Shown here piece by piece: positions 46,107-55,498 of a stretch of DNA of 64,000 bases. Numbering within the stretch: position 1 is the stretch's first letter; the number at the start of each line of letters is the position of its first letter. Under the pieces are notes generated by a model. It was given only the letters and a program-made list of their open reading frames with translations. It did not search any database and was not told the DNA's origin. The DNA lies in assembly GCA_016792565.1 (NCBI GenBank), contig JAEUMK010000002.1, forward strand, positions 108,959-172,958. Direction: 5' to 3'. This DNA is from Alphaproteobacteria bacterium. Lineage in GTDB: Bacteria > Pseudomonadota > Alphaproteobacteria > Micropepsales > Micropepsaceae. A program made the translations under genes and the position numbers.

Positions 46107-47414
46107 TCAGCGCGGGCGGGTCCGCCAGCGCGGCTCGTCCACCAGGCTCACGAGCAGGATGAGGGCGATCGCCTCGAAGGCGATGGAGACGCCCAGCAAC
46201 ACCAGATAGCCGGCGCTGGCGGCGAGCAGGCCGCCGACGAGCGGGCCGATGGTCGAGACGATGCCCTGTGCGGTGCCCGAGAGGGCAAGGCGCATGGGGA
46301 CGTCTTCCCGCGCGCCGTACTCCAGAACCATGGTCTGCGTGCTCATCTGGAAGCCCGACGCCGCAGCGCCGAGGCCAAAGAAGGCCACGATGATGAGCGG
46401 CAGCGATCCCGCGCCCATCAGCAGAACGGTCGAGCCGATCCAGACGACCATGGTGCCGATGAAGACTGAGCGGAAGCCGAAGCGGTCGCCGAGGGTGCCC
46501 CAGGCGAGATTGGTCGCAACGTCGGCGCCCAGATAGGCCAGCGTGAGATAGCCGAGATTGGCGCCGGTGAGCTCGATCGTCTGCTGCGCATAGAGGATGT
46601 AGAACGGCACGGCGACCCGGCCCGCCACGGCACAAGTCTGGGCGATCATGAAGAACATGAAGCCGCGATCGTCGCGCAGCAGCGACGGGAAGTCCTTCAT
46701 GCGCGCCAGGAGCGCGGTCTTGGGCCGGACACGCGGCGGCTCGGGCTCGTTCATCAGCATGCGCAACGCGGTGAGACCGAGGCTGGTGAGGCCGAAGGCG
46801 AGCAGGAACGTCACGCCATAGCCGTTGCCGAGCACGTCGTTCTCGATGAGATAGGCGCCCGCCGCCCAAGAAAGGACGGCCGCGATGGCGCCGCCCGTGA
46901 CATTGCGCAGGGCCTGCAGGCGGCCGCGACGGGCGGTCGGGATCACCTTGGCGAGCAATAGCTGGAAGGCGACGCTCTGCGCGCCGGAAAAGATGCCGAA
47001 GAGAAAGAGGAACAGGAGGACCACCGCCATCAGCGGCGCGCCCTCCAGGACAAAACCGGCAAGCGCAATGCCGAGGATCTGGATGCGCATCGAAATGCCC
47101 ATCACGACGGCGACGGGGAGCACGCGCCGGCGATGTTCGATATGCGTCGCGCCGATCACCGGCGAGAACACCCCGCCGAGCTGCTGCAGCGCCTGGCCAA
47201 GCCCGACAAAGGCGGTCGAGCCGGAGATCATGTGCAGATAGGCAGGCAAGAAGGTCGGCGCGTTGAACAGGCGAAAGCCCGTCATGCCGAGCATGCCGTG
47301 GACGTAGTGGGCAGCGAAATTGCGCGGCAGGTGTTTCAGCACAAAGGCGTCGTAGGCGGCTTCCGCTTCTTCTTCGGCGACGCCGGGCTCGCTCAGATTG
47401 ATGGCGTCGGACAC
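46107..47414 (-). CDS. MFS transporter
   Basis: 435 residues, about 12 membrane helices. Loop motif GTLGDRFGFRS between the helices of the second half is the conserved MFS signature (G-x-x-x-D-R-x-G). It moves a small molecule across the inner membrane with proton coupling. The substrate and direction are unknown. It is convergent with the P450, so it may export or import the substrate of the SDR-P450 pair. The 47415-47578 gap between it and the GNAT gene holds no clear feature. Confidence 0.85.
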   Translation of the reverse strand: MSDAINLSEPGVAEEEAEAAYDAFVLKHLPRNFAAHYVHGMLGMTGFRLFNAPTFLPAYLHMISGSTAFVGLGQALQQLGGVFSPVIGATHIEHRRRVLPVAVVMGISMRIQILGIALAGFVLEGAPLMAVVLLFLFLFGIFSGAQSVAFQLLLAKVIPTARRGRLQALRNVTGGAIAAVLSWAAGAYLIENDVLGNGYGVTFLLAFGLTSLGLTALRMLMNEPEPPRVRPKTALLARMKDFPSLLRDDRGFMFFMIAQTCAVAGRVAVPFYILYAQQTIELTGANLGYLTLAYLGADVATNLAWGTLGDRFGFRSVFIGTMVVWIGSTVLLMGAGSLPLIIVAFFGLGAAASGFQMSTQTMVLEYGAREDVPMRLALSGTAQGIVSTIGPLVGGLLAASAGYLVLLGVSIAFEAIALILLVSLVDEPRWRTRPR

Positions 47415-47578
47415 GCGGCGCTCCCTGACGCGCCGAACCGGGCGCCGCGTATGGGTCTAGAGCCAGTCCTTCGCCCGGGGAAGCCCTGCCGGACCGTCAG
47501 GCCAGTCCGGGGATGGCGGCCCCGACCCAGCCTGCAGGCTCGCGAGGCCCCGCGGAGCGCGGCGGGCCGGGCTTCTGG

Positions 47579-48151
47579 TCATCCCGAACGCGGGTGCGGC
47601 AGACGACGCCAGCTCTCGCGATGAAGGCGGATGTCGATCAGTTCCACGAGCGATCCGTCCGCCGGCGACCGGACCAGCCGGCGCTTGACGATCACCCATC
47701 CAAGTCGCAGCACCGTATCCGCGAAGCGCGTGTTTTTCGCTAGGATCGTGCCCTCGCTGGTCAGCAGGTCGAGATCCTCGAACAACCAGTGCTTGAGCGG
47801 CTCGGAGGTCTCTGCGCGGGCTCGCCGTCCACGCTCTTCAGCTACGCCGATGAGGATGTGAAACCGGAAGGATCTGCGCAATTGGTCGATTTCGACCGTG
47901 CGTACGCCAATCATCCCACCAGTCGACTTCTCGAAAATGCCGAGGATGTGCCGGGCGCGCCGATCGAAGGAGGAGATGTAGCTGCGAAGCTCCTTCAGGG
48001 TCGCCTTGCGCGGGGCGGCGTTGAGCATGCGCGCGGCCTGGGGATCTTCGAGCCAGCCGCACCACTCAGCATTCGCGTCGTCCGCCTCAAGCGAACGCAG
48101 CAGATAGTGCTCGGTCTCGAAACGGAGCGTCTTGCCCTTGCCGGTATTCAT
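47579..48151 (-). CDS. GNAT-family N-acetyltransferase (third, divergent paralogue)
   Basis: 190 residues from MNTGKGKT. It follows the same layout as copies 1 and 2: FETEHYLLRSL, LEDPQAARMLNAAPRKATLKELRSY, LIGVAEERGRRARAETSEPLKHW (acetyl-CoA loop, here RRARAET in place of GQGARTET) and VELIDIRLHRESWRR. I estimate under 50 % identity. It is probably an old paralogue of the gene pair at 34.9-37.0 kb. The loop lacks the GxG glycine of its relatives, so acetyl-CoA binding could be changed. Confidence 0.7.
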   Translation of the reverse strand: MNTGKGKTLRFETEHYLLRSLEADDANAEWCGWLEDPQAARMLNAAPRKATLKELRSYISSFDRRARHILGIFEKSTGGMIGVRTVEIDQLRRSFRFHILIGVAEERGRRARAETSEPLKHWLFEDLDLLTSEGTILAKNTRFADTVLRLGWVIVKRRLVRSPADGSLVELIDIRLHRESWRRLPHPRSG

Positions 48152-48431
48152 CAACGCCTTTCCGCCCGCCGAGCAGACCGCCAAGGCACTTGGCCTGACC
48201 AGCCTAGCCTTCGGGCAACCGGCAGGCAGATGCGGCAAATGAGCCCCTGGCCTGAGCGCCTGCAGCCTCAGCAGAGCGAGCCACGAGCGGCGCACATGAC
48301 GTAGCGACAGCGTTCTTGGGTGATACGCTCGGCGGCGAAGCGGTATAGTGAGTAGCACCACAATGTTCGACCATCATCCCCGCGACGCGCCGGTCCGACC
48401 GGCGGGGGCGGAACTTGCCCAGGATTTGACC
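48152..48431. promoter_or_regulatory. Promoter region of the RND pump operon
   Basis: 280 bases between the divergent GNAT and RND adaptor genes. It holds a TATAGT (-10-like) about 80 bases before the adaptor ATG, but no well-placed -35. No operator recognised. Confidence 0.3.
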
Positions 48432-49526
48432 ATGACCGGAACTTGGCCGGCGCGCCTTCTGGCGCCGGCAGTGCTGGCTGCCGCTCTCCTCGCCGCGTGC
48501 TCGCCGTCCGGCGGCGAGTCGCCTGCCGAGGCCCCGCGCTCCGTCAAGGTGGTGACGATCGCGATGCGGACACTGGACACCGGACTCATCGCCACCGGCC
48601 GGCTGGTGGCGCGCGAGGAAGTCGCCGTCTCCACCCAGCTGGCGGGCTACCAGGTCGCCAGCGTGGCCGCCGACCAGGGCGCCGCCGTGCAGGAAGGCGA
48701 AGTTCTCGCACAGCTCGACGGCACGCTGCTGGACGCCGACATCGCCCAGCGCCAGGCTGCCGTGCAGCAGGCCGAGGCCGCCTTCGAGAAGGCCAGCCAG
48801 GACGCAGAGCGCGGCGAACGCCTCAAGGGCACGGGCGCTCTTCCGCAGGAGTCGATCGAGGCCCGCCGTCTTGCCGCGCGCACGGCGGAGGCGGCGCTTG
48901 CCCAAGCCAAGGCTGCGCTCGACGCCCTGACCATCCGCAGGGACCTGCTGACCATTCGGGCGCCGGTCGCCGGCCGGGTCCTTTCGCGGAGCGTCCGCCC
49001 GGGCGACATTTCCGCGCCGGGCAACGTGATGTTCCGGATCGCCGCCGGGGGCGAGGTGGAACTGGATGCCGAAATTCCCGAGCGCGGAATCGGCTTGCTG
49101 AGTGTCGGCCAGGCGGCGGAGGTCGAACTCCAGTCCGGGGCGCGGATCGCCGGTTCGGTGCGCCTGGTCGGCGCGGAGATCGACCGCGACACCCGCCTGG
49201 GCAGGGCCCGCGTGATCCTGCCCGTTCGCGACGATCTGCGGCCGGGCGGGTTCGCCACGGCCGTCTTCGCGCCGTCCGACGAGGCTGTGGCGACGGTGAA
49301 CGAAGGCGCGGTGCGCTACTCGGCTGACGGCGCATCGATCATGCTCGTCGGCGAAGGCGACCGCGTCGCTACCGTCCATATCAAGGTCGGCCGCCGCTCG
49401 GGCGGCTATATCGAAATCCTCGAAGGCCCCGCCCCGGGGGCACGGGTTCTGCTGGGCGCCCAGGGCTTCGTGCTCGACGGCGACCAGGTGACGCCGGTCA
49501 ATGCCGATGCGGAGAGCCCCCGGTGA
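48432..49526 (+). CDS. RND efflux periplasmic adaptor (membrane fusion lipoprotein)
   Basis: 364 residues from ATG at 48432. The signal peptide has lipobox LLAAC with the lipid cysteine C23. A barrel-sandwich/lipoyl-like hairpin (VAVSTQLAGYQVASVAADQGAAVQ, LTIRAPVAGRVLSRSV) brackets an alpha-helical hairpin rich in AEAAL repeats, then beta-barrel and membrane-proximal domains. It links the inner-membrane RND pump to an outer-membrane channel not seen here. The stop overlaps the RND gene's GTG start. Confidence 0.88.
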   Translation: MTGTWPARLLAPAVLAAALLAACSPSGGESPAEAPRSVKVVTIAMRTLDTGLIATGRLVAREEVAVSTQLAGYQVASVAADQGAAVQEGEVLAQLDGTLLDADIAQRQAAVQQAEAAFEKASQDAERGERLKGTGALPQESIEARRLAARTAEAALAQAKAALDALTIRRDLLTIRAPVAGRVLSRSVRPGDISAPGNVMFRIAAGGEVELDAEIPERGIGLLSVGQAAEVELQSGARIAGSVRLVGAEIDRDTRLGRARVILPVRDDLRPGGFATAVFAPSDEAVATVNEGAVRYSADGASIMLVGEGDRVATVHIKVGRRSGGYIEILEGPAPGARVLLGAQGFVLDGDQVTPVNADAESPR

Positions 49527-52500
49527 GCTTCCGCCTCTCGGCCTGGGCGATCCGAAACCCCATCCCGGTCGTCGTCATGACGATGGCGCTGACCATCGTC
49601 GGTCTCGCCTCGTTCTCGGTGCTGCCGATCAAACGCTATCCGAACGTCGAGTTCCCGGTCGTTTCGGTTTCGGTCATCCAGACCGGTGCCGCGCCGACCG
49701 AGATGGAAACCCAGATCACGCGGCCGATCGAGGACGCGCTGACGGGGCTGTCCGGGCTGCGTCATATCACGTCCAACGTCTCGCTCGGCTCATCCGTTAC
49801 CGTGGTCCAGTTCGAGATCGGCGTCGATCTGCAGCGCGCGGTCGATGACGTGCGCTCGGCGGTCGAGCGTACCCGCAACCTGCTGCCGGCCGGCATAGAA
49901 CCGCCCAGCGTCGCGCGGCTCGACCAGTCGGACCAGCCGATCCTGACCTATGCCGTCAGCGCTCCCGCCATGACGGACGTCGAGTTGTCGCGGTTCGCCG
50001 ACGATACCGTGACGCGCGCGCTGCAGATCGTCGCCGGCGTGAGCCAGATCAGGCGCGTCGGCGGGGTGGAGCGCGAGATCAATGTCACGCTCGACCCTGA
50101 TCGCCTCGCCGCAAACGGCGTGACCGCGGCAGCGATCAGCAATGCGCTTGCCGCCTACAACCGGGACGACACCGGCGGCCGCGCCGACATCGGCGGCCGC
50201 GAGCAGACGGTGCGCGTGCTGGGGTCGGCTGCGACGGTGGAGGATCTGCGGGCCCTGACCATCCCGCTGGGCGCCGGGCGCTACATCCGCCTCGACGACG
50301 TCGCCACCGTCGCAGACGGCATAGCCGAGCGGCGCGGCTTCGCGCGGCTGGACGGGCGGCCGGCCGTCGCCGTCCAGGTGGTCAAGACGTCCAATGCCAG
50401 CGAGGTGTCGGTCGAGGACGGCGTCAAGCTGGCGATCGCCCAGCTGCTGGCGGAACATCCCGGGGTCGCGATCACGCCGATCGTCTCGATCGTGACGGAG
50501 TCGCGCAACAGCTACGACGCGACCATGGAAGTCCTTCTGGAAGGCATGGTGCTCGCCGCCTTCGTGGTCTGGCTCTTCCTGCGGGACTGGCGTTCGACGC
50601 TGATCGCCGCAGCGGCCATGCCGCTGTCGCTGATCCCCACATTCGGCGCGATGCTGTGGTTCGGATTCAGCCTCAATCTCATCACCCTGCTGGCGTTGAC
50701 GCTGGTCATCGGCATTCTTGTCGATGACGCCATCGTCGAGATCGAGAACATCGAAAAACGCATCGAGCGCGGAGCGACACCCTACCGGGCCGCCCTGGTG
50801 GGGGCCGACGCCATCGGCCTGGCGGTCATCGCGACCACGGCATCGATCATGGTCGTGTTCCTGCCGGTCTCGTTCATGGGCAGCCAGGCCGGGCAGTTCT
50901 TCAAGGAGTTCGGCGTGACCGTGGCGGTCGCCGTGCTGTTCTCGCTTGCCATCGCGCGCTTCGTGACGCCGCTGATGGCGGCGTACTTTCTCAAGCCCTC
51001 GGCCAAGCCGCCGGTCCACCGGGCGCTGAACCGTCACTACGGACGCGTCCTCAACTGGGCGCTCGACCATAAATGGTGGGCCGCGACTCTCGGCGGCGGG
51101 GCGTTCTTCGGCGCCCTGGCGATCGCCGCGACCATCCCGGCCGATCTGCAGCCGACCGAGGATTCTGGTTTTCTCTATCTCAACGTCCAGGGCGCCCAGG
51201 GTGCCACGATCCAGGATATGGAAGAAGCGATCGCGCATGTCACGCACGAGCTTCACAAGCTGCCCGACGTCGAGCGGGTCTTTGCGCAGGTCGGCTCTAC
51301 CGTCGCGATCAACGGCCCGCCCGGCTCGGGCGCCGGCGCCGGCCTCTCGGCCGGGACCATCACCGTGATCCTGAAGGAGGATCGCGCCATGAAGACGGAC
51401 GCGTTCAAGCGCTCGATCACCGGATTGCTGCGCTCGATTCCCGACGTCCGCATCACCAACCAGGCCGCCTTCGGCGTCGCCGGCGTCGATATCATCCTGG
51501 CCGGGGACGATTCCGCCGTTCTGGAAAGGGTGCAGCTCCAGCTGCTCCAGGAGATGCGCACCCTGCCGTCCGTCCTGGAGCCGCGGCCTGCGCCGCCGCC
51601 CGCCGCGCCCGAACTGATCATCCGCCCGCGCGCGGCCGAGGCCGCCCGACTGAACGTGTCGTCGGCCGCCATCGCCCAGGCGATCCGTGTCGCCACCATC
51701 GGCGACATCGACGCCAACGTCGCCAAGTTTTCCATCGGGTCCCAGCGCCTTCCGATCCGCGTGCGGCTACCCTCGTCGGCTCGAGCGGACCTCTCCGCCA
51801 TCGCCAATCTCCAGATCCCGACGCTGAACGGCAAGACGACGCCGCTTTCCAGCATCGCCGATCTGTCGTTCCAGGCCGGTCCCGGCCAGATCACGCGCTA
51901 TGACCGGGAGCGACGGGTATCGGTGCAGGCCGATCTCAACAATGTCACGCTGGGCACCGCGCTGGCGGACGTTCATGCCCTGCCGGTCATGCAGAACCTG
52001 CCCAAGGGCGTTCGCGAGGCGAAGGCCGGGACAGCGGAGGTGATGGGCGAACTCTTCGGCGGCATCGGCATCGCGATGGCGGCGGGCATCAGCCTGATCT
52101 TCTCGGTGCTGGTCCTGCTGTTCGGCAGCTTCTTCAAGCCCGCCACCATCCTCTCGGCGCTGCCGCTCACCATGCTGGGCGCCTTCCTCGCACTGAAGCT
52201 CTCTGGCCTGCCCGTGACGATGCCGGTTCTGATCGGCCTCTTGATGCTGTTCGGCCTCGCGGCGAAGAACTCCATCCTTCTGGTGGAGTTCGCGATCGAA
52301 GACGAACGGTCGGGCGCGTCGCGTCGCGACGCCATCGTCAACGCCTGCCGCGAGCGGGCGCGGCCGATCGTTATGACGACGGCGGCGATGGCGGCCGGCA
52401 TGCTGCCGACGGCGATCGGCCTCGGCGAAGGCGCCGAATTCCGCCAGCCCATGGCCATCGCCGTAATCGGCGGGTTGATCAGCTCGACGGCCCTCTCGCT

Positions 52501-52666
52501 GGTACTCGTGCCCGCGGTCTACGAGATCGTCGACGGCTTCGAGGCCTGGCTGACGCCGAGACTCGCGTGGCTGATCACGCCGCGACAGGCCGGCGACGAC
52601 CGGCCGATCACCGCGGAGGAGGATGCGAGCGCCCACAGTCACGCCCCACCGGCCGGCGAGGCGTGA
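49523..52666 (+). CDS. RND efflux inner-membrane transporter (HAE1-type)
   Basis: 1047 residues from GTG at 49523 (GTGA overlap with the adaptor). About 12 membrane helices with two large periplasmic loops. The proton-relay residues are visible: DD near residue 401-402 (ILVDDAIVEIEN) and K near 915 (GLAAKNSILLVE). Signature strings such as RPIEDALTGLSGL and VVFLPVSFMG are those of multidrug exporters. It pumps drugs or toxic metabolites out using the proton gradient. The operon is convergent with the LLM gene and could protect against substrates of the neighbouring catabolic block. Confidence 0.93.
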   Translation: MSFRLSAWAIRNPIPVVVMTMALTIVGLASFSVLPIKRYPNVEFPVVSVSVIQTGAAPTEMETQITRPIEDALTGLSGLRHITSNVSLGSSVTVVQFEIGVDLQRAVDDVRSAVERTRNLLPAGIEPPSVARLDQSDQPILTYAVSAPAMTDVELSRFADDTVTRALQIVAGVSQIRRVGGVEREINVTLDPDRLAANGVTAAAISNALAAYNRDDTGGRADIGGREQTVRVLGSAATVEDLRALTIPLGAGRYIRLDDVATVADGIAERRGFARLDGRPAVAVQVVKTSNASEVSVEDGVKLAIAQLLAEHPGVAITPIVSIVTESRNSYDATMEVLLEGMVLAAFVVWLFLRDWRSTLIAAAAMPLSLIPTFGAMLWFGFSLNLITLLALTLVIGILVDDAIVEIENIEKRIERGATPYRAALVGADAIGLAVIATTASIMVVFLPVSFMGSQAGQFFKEFGVTVAVAVLFSLAIARFVTPLMAAYFLKPSAKPPVHRALNRHYGRVLNWALDHKWWAATLGGGAFFGALAIAATIPADLQPTEDSGFLYLNVQGAQGATIQDMEEAIAHVTHELHKLPDVERVFAQVGSTVAINGPPGSGAGAGLSAGTITVILKEDRAMKTDAFKRSITGLLRSIPDVRITNQAAFGVAGVDIILAGDDSAVLERVQLQLLQEMRTLPSVLEPRPAPPPAAPELIIRPRAAEAARLNVSSAAIAQAIRVATIGDIDANVAKFSIGSQRLPIRVRLPSSARADLSAIANLQIPTLNGKTTPLSSIADLSFQAGPGQITRYDRERRVSVQADLNNVTLGTALADVHALPVMQNLPKGVREAKAGTAEVMGELFGGIGIAMAAGISLIFSVLVLLFGSFFKPATILSALPLTMLGAFLALKLSGLPVTMPVLIGLLMLFGLAAKNSILLVEFAIEDERSGASRRDAIVNACRERARPIVMTTAAMAAGMLPTAIGLGEGAEFRQPMAIAVIGGLISSTALSLVLVPAVYEIVDGFEAWLTPRLAWLITPRQAGDDRPITAEEDASAHSHAPPAGEA

Positions 52667-52714
52667 CGTCATGGCCGATTCCAGGGCCCGGAACCCAAGG
52701 CGCCCGCCGGAACA

Positions 52715-53917
52715 CTAGGCCCGCAACGCGGCCGCCTCACCGCGTGCGAAGTGCGGGATCAGGTGTTCGCCCGTCAGGGCCATGCTGCGCAGAACGGCAG
52801 CATGGGGGATCGCGCCGAACTGCATGAGGCACATCATGCGATCCGTTCCGATATTGCGATAGGCTTCGAGCTTGTCGCGGCAGTGATCGACATCTCCGAT
52901 CACGACGGAGTCGAGCTGCTCGAGGACGTCGTGGGCCTCCTCCTTCGAAACGCTCTCGCCCCTGGCCATCAGCTTGAGCAGCCTGAGAACCGGGAGTTCG
53001 TCAGGCGCGATATCAAGGCTCGTCTCGTCGGAACCCGTCAGCGCCGCCGTCGAGCGGGCCGAGTTCGGATGAAGCCCTGCCCGGATGGCGTCGTACCAGA
53101 CGGCGCGCGGTACCTTGAAGATGATGGGCGCGGCATGGACATACCAGAGCGCCGCCAGCGCGGCGCCGTTGCGGATGGCCGCCTCGCGCGTGTCGGCGAC
53201 GTGGACGAAAGTGAAGATGCCCTTTTCGCGGTTGATCGTCTTGCCGGCCGGGCGACAGGCCGCAAGGCCCGCTTCATGCTCCTGGATCATCTGGCCCATG
53301 AAGGAGACGGGACTCAGCAGCGTGGTGCCGAGGCAACCGACCCCCATCTCGCCGGCCATGCGGAACGATTCCGGGCTGCCGCAGGTCTGCCATAGGCGCG
53401 GATGAGGCTTCTGCAGCGGCTTGGGGATGCAGTCGCGCGCCGGAATCACGAAGTCCGGACTGTTCCAGGAAACCTGATCCTCGGTCCAGAACCTGGAGAT
53501 GACCGAGAACCCCTCGCGGACCTGGTCGCGGGCCTTCTCCGGATCGACGCCGAAGGTCTCCCACTCCTTGCCGCCGGACTTGGCGAGGCCGAGTTCAAGC
53601 CGGCCGCCGCTGAGCACGTCGAGCGTCGCGGCGGCTTCCGCGACGCGATAGGGGTTGTTGATCCGGAAGGGCGCAAGAACGCCGGCGTGTCCCACGTGAA
53701 TGCGCTTCGTCCGCATCGCGATCGCCGCCAGCACGAGCGCAGGCGCAGACGAATAGCTGAACGCTGGCGCGCTGTGGTGCTCCACTTCCCACCAGACATC
53801 GAAACCAGCCGCATCGGCAGCCTCGGCCTGTTCGAGCGTTTCCCGGAACAGGGAGGCCTCGTGGTCGGCCGGCCAGGGCTCGGCGCGCTGGATCTCGCAG
53901 AAGATGTCAAATTTCAA
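52715..53917 (-). CDS. LLM-class flavin-dependent oxidoreductase
   Basis: Luciferase-like TIM-barrel protein, 400 residues from a TTG start at 53917. An upstream ATG at 53929 lies four codons earlier, but GGAGG sits 5 bases before the TTG and the TTG reading begins KFDIFCEIQ as in relatives. The ATG has no ribosome site. Landmarks include WWEVEHHSAP near residue 45, HVGHAGVLAPFRINNPYRVAEAAA, and GLAKSGGKEWETFG. It oxidises an organic substrate with FMNH2 and O2; a flavin reductase is not nearby. Its promoter carries a copy of the TAAC-N4-GTTA palindrome. Confidence 0.8.
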   Translation of the reverse strand: MKFDIFCEIQRAEPWPADHEASLFRETLEQAEAADAAGFDVWWEVEHHSAPAFSYSSAPALVLAAIAMRTKRIHVGHAGVLAPFRINNPYRVAEAAATLDVLSGGRLELGLAKSGGKEWETFGVDPEKARDQVREGFSVISRFWTEDQVSWNSPDFVIPARDCIPKPLQKPHPRLWQTCGSPESFRMAGEMGVGCLGTTLLSPVSFMGQMIQEHEAGLAACRPAGKTINREKGIFTFVHVADTREAAIRNGAALAALWYVHAAPIIFKVPRAVWYDAIRAGLHPNSARSTAALTGSDETSLDIAPDELPVLRLLKLMARGESVSKEEAHDVLEQLDSVVIGDVDHCRDKLEAYRNIGTDRMMCLMQFGAIPHAAVLRSMALTGEHLIPHFARGEAAALRA

Positions 53918-53965
53918 GGTCGCCTCCATGTCGGACGGGGCCGATGACCCTGCGCCGCTTTTTCA

Positions 53966-53977
53966 TAACACTTGTTA
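53966..53977. promoter_or_regulatory. TAAC-N4-GTTA operator-like palindrome before the LLM gene
   Basis: TAACACTTGTTA at 53966-53977, palindromic arms TAACA/TGTTA about 50 bases upstream of the LLM gene. The same pattern is found at 57846-57857 and 57879-57890 in the promoter between the TonB receptor and the TetR gene, so the regulator of those genes may act here. Confidence 0.6.
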
Positions 53978-54020
53978 CATTTTATGACGCAGCCAGTTCA
54001 GCGCATGACAGGGCGCCCGG

Positions 54021-54962
54021 TTAGAGAACGGCGATCGGGTTGACCGGCGAGCCCGTGCCGCGCTCGATCCTGAGCGGCGCGATCGTCATCAGGAAAGTCC
54101 AGCGACCCGCATCGCCGCAGGCGGCGGCGAGGTCTTCCAGCCATAGATTGTCGAGCAGATGGAGACCCATGCCGGCCAGGGCGCACATGTGAATGGGCAC
54201 CGGCCAGTCTTCATACCGCGCACCGCCCGGGAGCGGATCGTGGACGCCGTCGCCGCCGAGCGCCGCTACGCGCCGGGCGTGCAGCCACTCGGCGCAGGAC
54301 GGGTGCAGGCCGGCAAGGCGCTGCCCGTCGGGTGTGGAGGTTGGGACGCTCTCGCGTCGTACGTCGCGTCCGGTGCGCACCAGAACGATGTCGCCCTCGC
54401 CCACCACGACGTCCTGCGCATGTTCGGCGGCCTCGAGGTCGGCCGGCGTGATCTCGGGACCCGGATCGAGGTAGGGAACGCCGGCGACGCGGGGCAAATC
54501 GAGGAGAACGCCGCGACCGACGATGCCGTCCTTGGCGCACATGATCGAGTTGCGCCGCGCACCGGTGCTCTTGACGTCGGTCGCAGGCCATCCGTTGTAC
54601 ATGCGGCCCCGGACGAAGACGTGGCACAGCGCGTCGATGTGGGTGGACGCCATGCCGTGGAAGGCGATGCCGATATAGTCCATCGAGGTCTCGAGCCCAT
54701 GACCGCCGGGCACGCACGGATCGTCGCCGGCCACCACCATGTGGTGCTGCGCCGGAAAGGGGTTCTCCGGATGGGGATGGACCGGAAAGTCGCGGGCGCA
54801 ACTGACGGTTCGGCCGGACACAGCGCAGGCCGCCGCCGCCGCAACCTTGTCCGGGGTCAGGTAGTTCAACGTGCCGCGCTCGTCGTCCGGTCCCCAGGCC
54901 CCCCAGTTCCTGACGCGCTCGAACAGCGCCGCTACGTCGCTGCCGCTCCAGGTGCCTGTCAC
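54021..54962 (-). CDS. Cyclase-family protein (metal-dependent hydrolase, kynurenine-formamidase-like fold)
   Basis: 313 residues from GTG at 54962, with a GAGG ribosome site. The signature HGMASTHIDALCH is the metal-binding H-G-x-x-x-T-H-x-D motif of the cyclase family (kynurenine formamidase, ring-opening and polyketide-type hydrolases). SMDYIGIAFHG precedes it. Such enzymes hydrolyse amides, lactones or formyl groups. Together with the LLM oxygenase and the VOC protein it may open and hydrolyse a ring, which is inference. It lies 29 bases downstream of the VOC gene in the receptor operon. Confidence 0.82.
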   Translation of the reverse strand: MTGTWSGSDVAALFERVRNWGAWGPDDERGTLNYLTPDKVAAAAACAVSGRTVSCARDFPVHPHPENPFPAQHHMVVAGDDPCVPGGHGLETSMDYIGIAFHGMASTHIDALCHVFVRGRMYNGWPATDVKSTGARRNSIMCAKDGIVGRGVLLDLPRVAGVPYLDPGPEITPADLEAAEHAQDVVVGEGDIVLVRTGRDVRRESVPTSTPDGQRLAGLHPSCAEWLHARRVAALGGDGVHDPLPGGARYEDWPVPIHMCALAGMGLHLLDNLWLEDLAAACGDAGRWTFLMTIAPLRIERGTGSPVNPIAVL

Positions 54963-54991
54963 GACACAGTCCTCTTCTGACGCGGCCCCCG

Positions 54992-55489
54992 TCACTGGGG
55001 TCCGAGCGCTTCGTTGGCGCGCGAGTGGCGAATGCCGGGCTCGAGCTGGATCAACTCGATCAGCGTGCCATCCGGATCGCGCGCGCAGATGCATCCGATG
55101 ACGCCCAGCGATCTGGGCTGCGGTTCGACCAGCGCGAATGTCGGAATGCCCCGCCGGGCGAGATCCTCGGCACAGGCATGAACATTGCGCACCCGGAAGG
55201 CGATGATCCGCGGCGGCACCTCGACGTCGGGCGGGGACGGCAGCACCGGCCGCACCCACTGAATGATGTCGAGCATCGGGCCTTCCGGGTCGGCCGGAAG
55301 ATTCATCAGGACGCCCCGTCCCTTGGGGCGCGTCAGGCCGAATAGCGGCCCGATGAAGTCAGGCCAGTCGACGTCCCGCCGGTCGTTCAGGACGCGGAAG
55401 CCGAGCGCCTCGTAGAAGGCGACCGTCCGGTCGAGGTCCGTCGCATTGATGACGGTGTGATAGAGACGTTCGATCGACCAGTCCGACAT
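54992..55489 (-). CDS. VOC-superfamily (glyoxalase-like) protein
   Basis: 165 residues. Vicinal-oxygen-chelate half-module IERLYHTVINATDLDRTVAFYEALGF at the start (H11 as metal ligand), second half with IIAFRVRNVHACAEDLARR, and DPDGTLIELIQLE with the Glu ligand near the end. Typical glyoxalase/dioxygenase superfamily fold, probably a lyase or isomerase. Its start is 9 bases after the TonB receptor stop, so it is the second gene in the receptor operon. Not closely related to the VOC protein at 4753. Confidence 0.8.
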   Translation of the reverse strand: MSDWSIERLYHTVINATDLDRTVAFYEALGFRVLNDRRDVDWPDFIGPLFGLTRPKGRGVLMNLPADPEGPMLDIIQWVRPVLPSPPDVEVPPRIIAFRVRNVHACAEDLARRGIPTFALVEPQPRSLGVIGCICARDPDGTLIELIQLEPGIRHSRANEALGPQ

Positions 55490-55498
55490 CTTCGCCCC

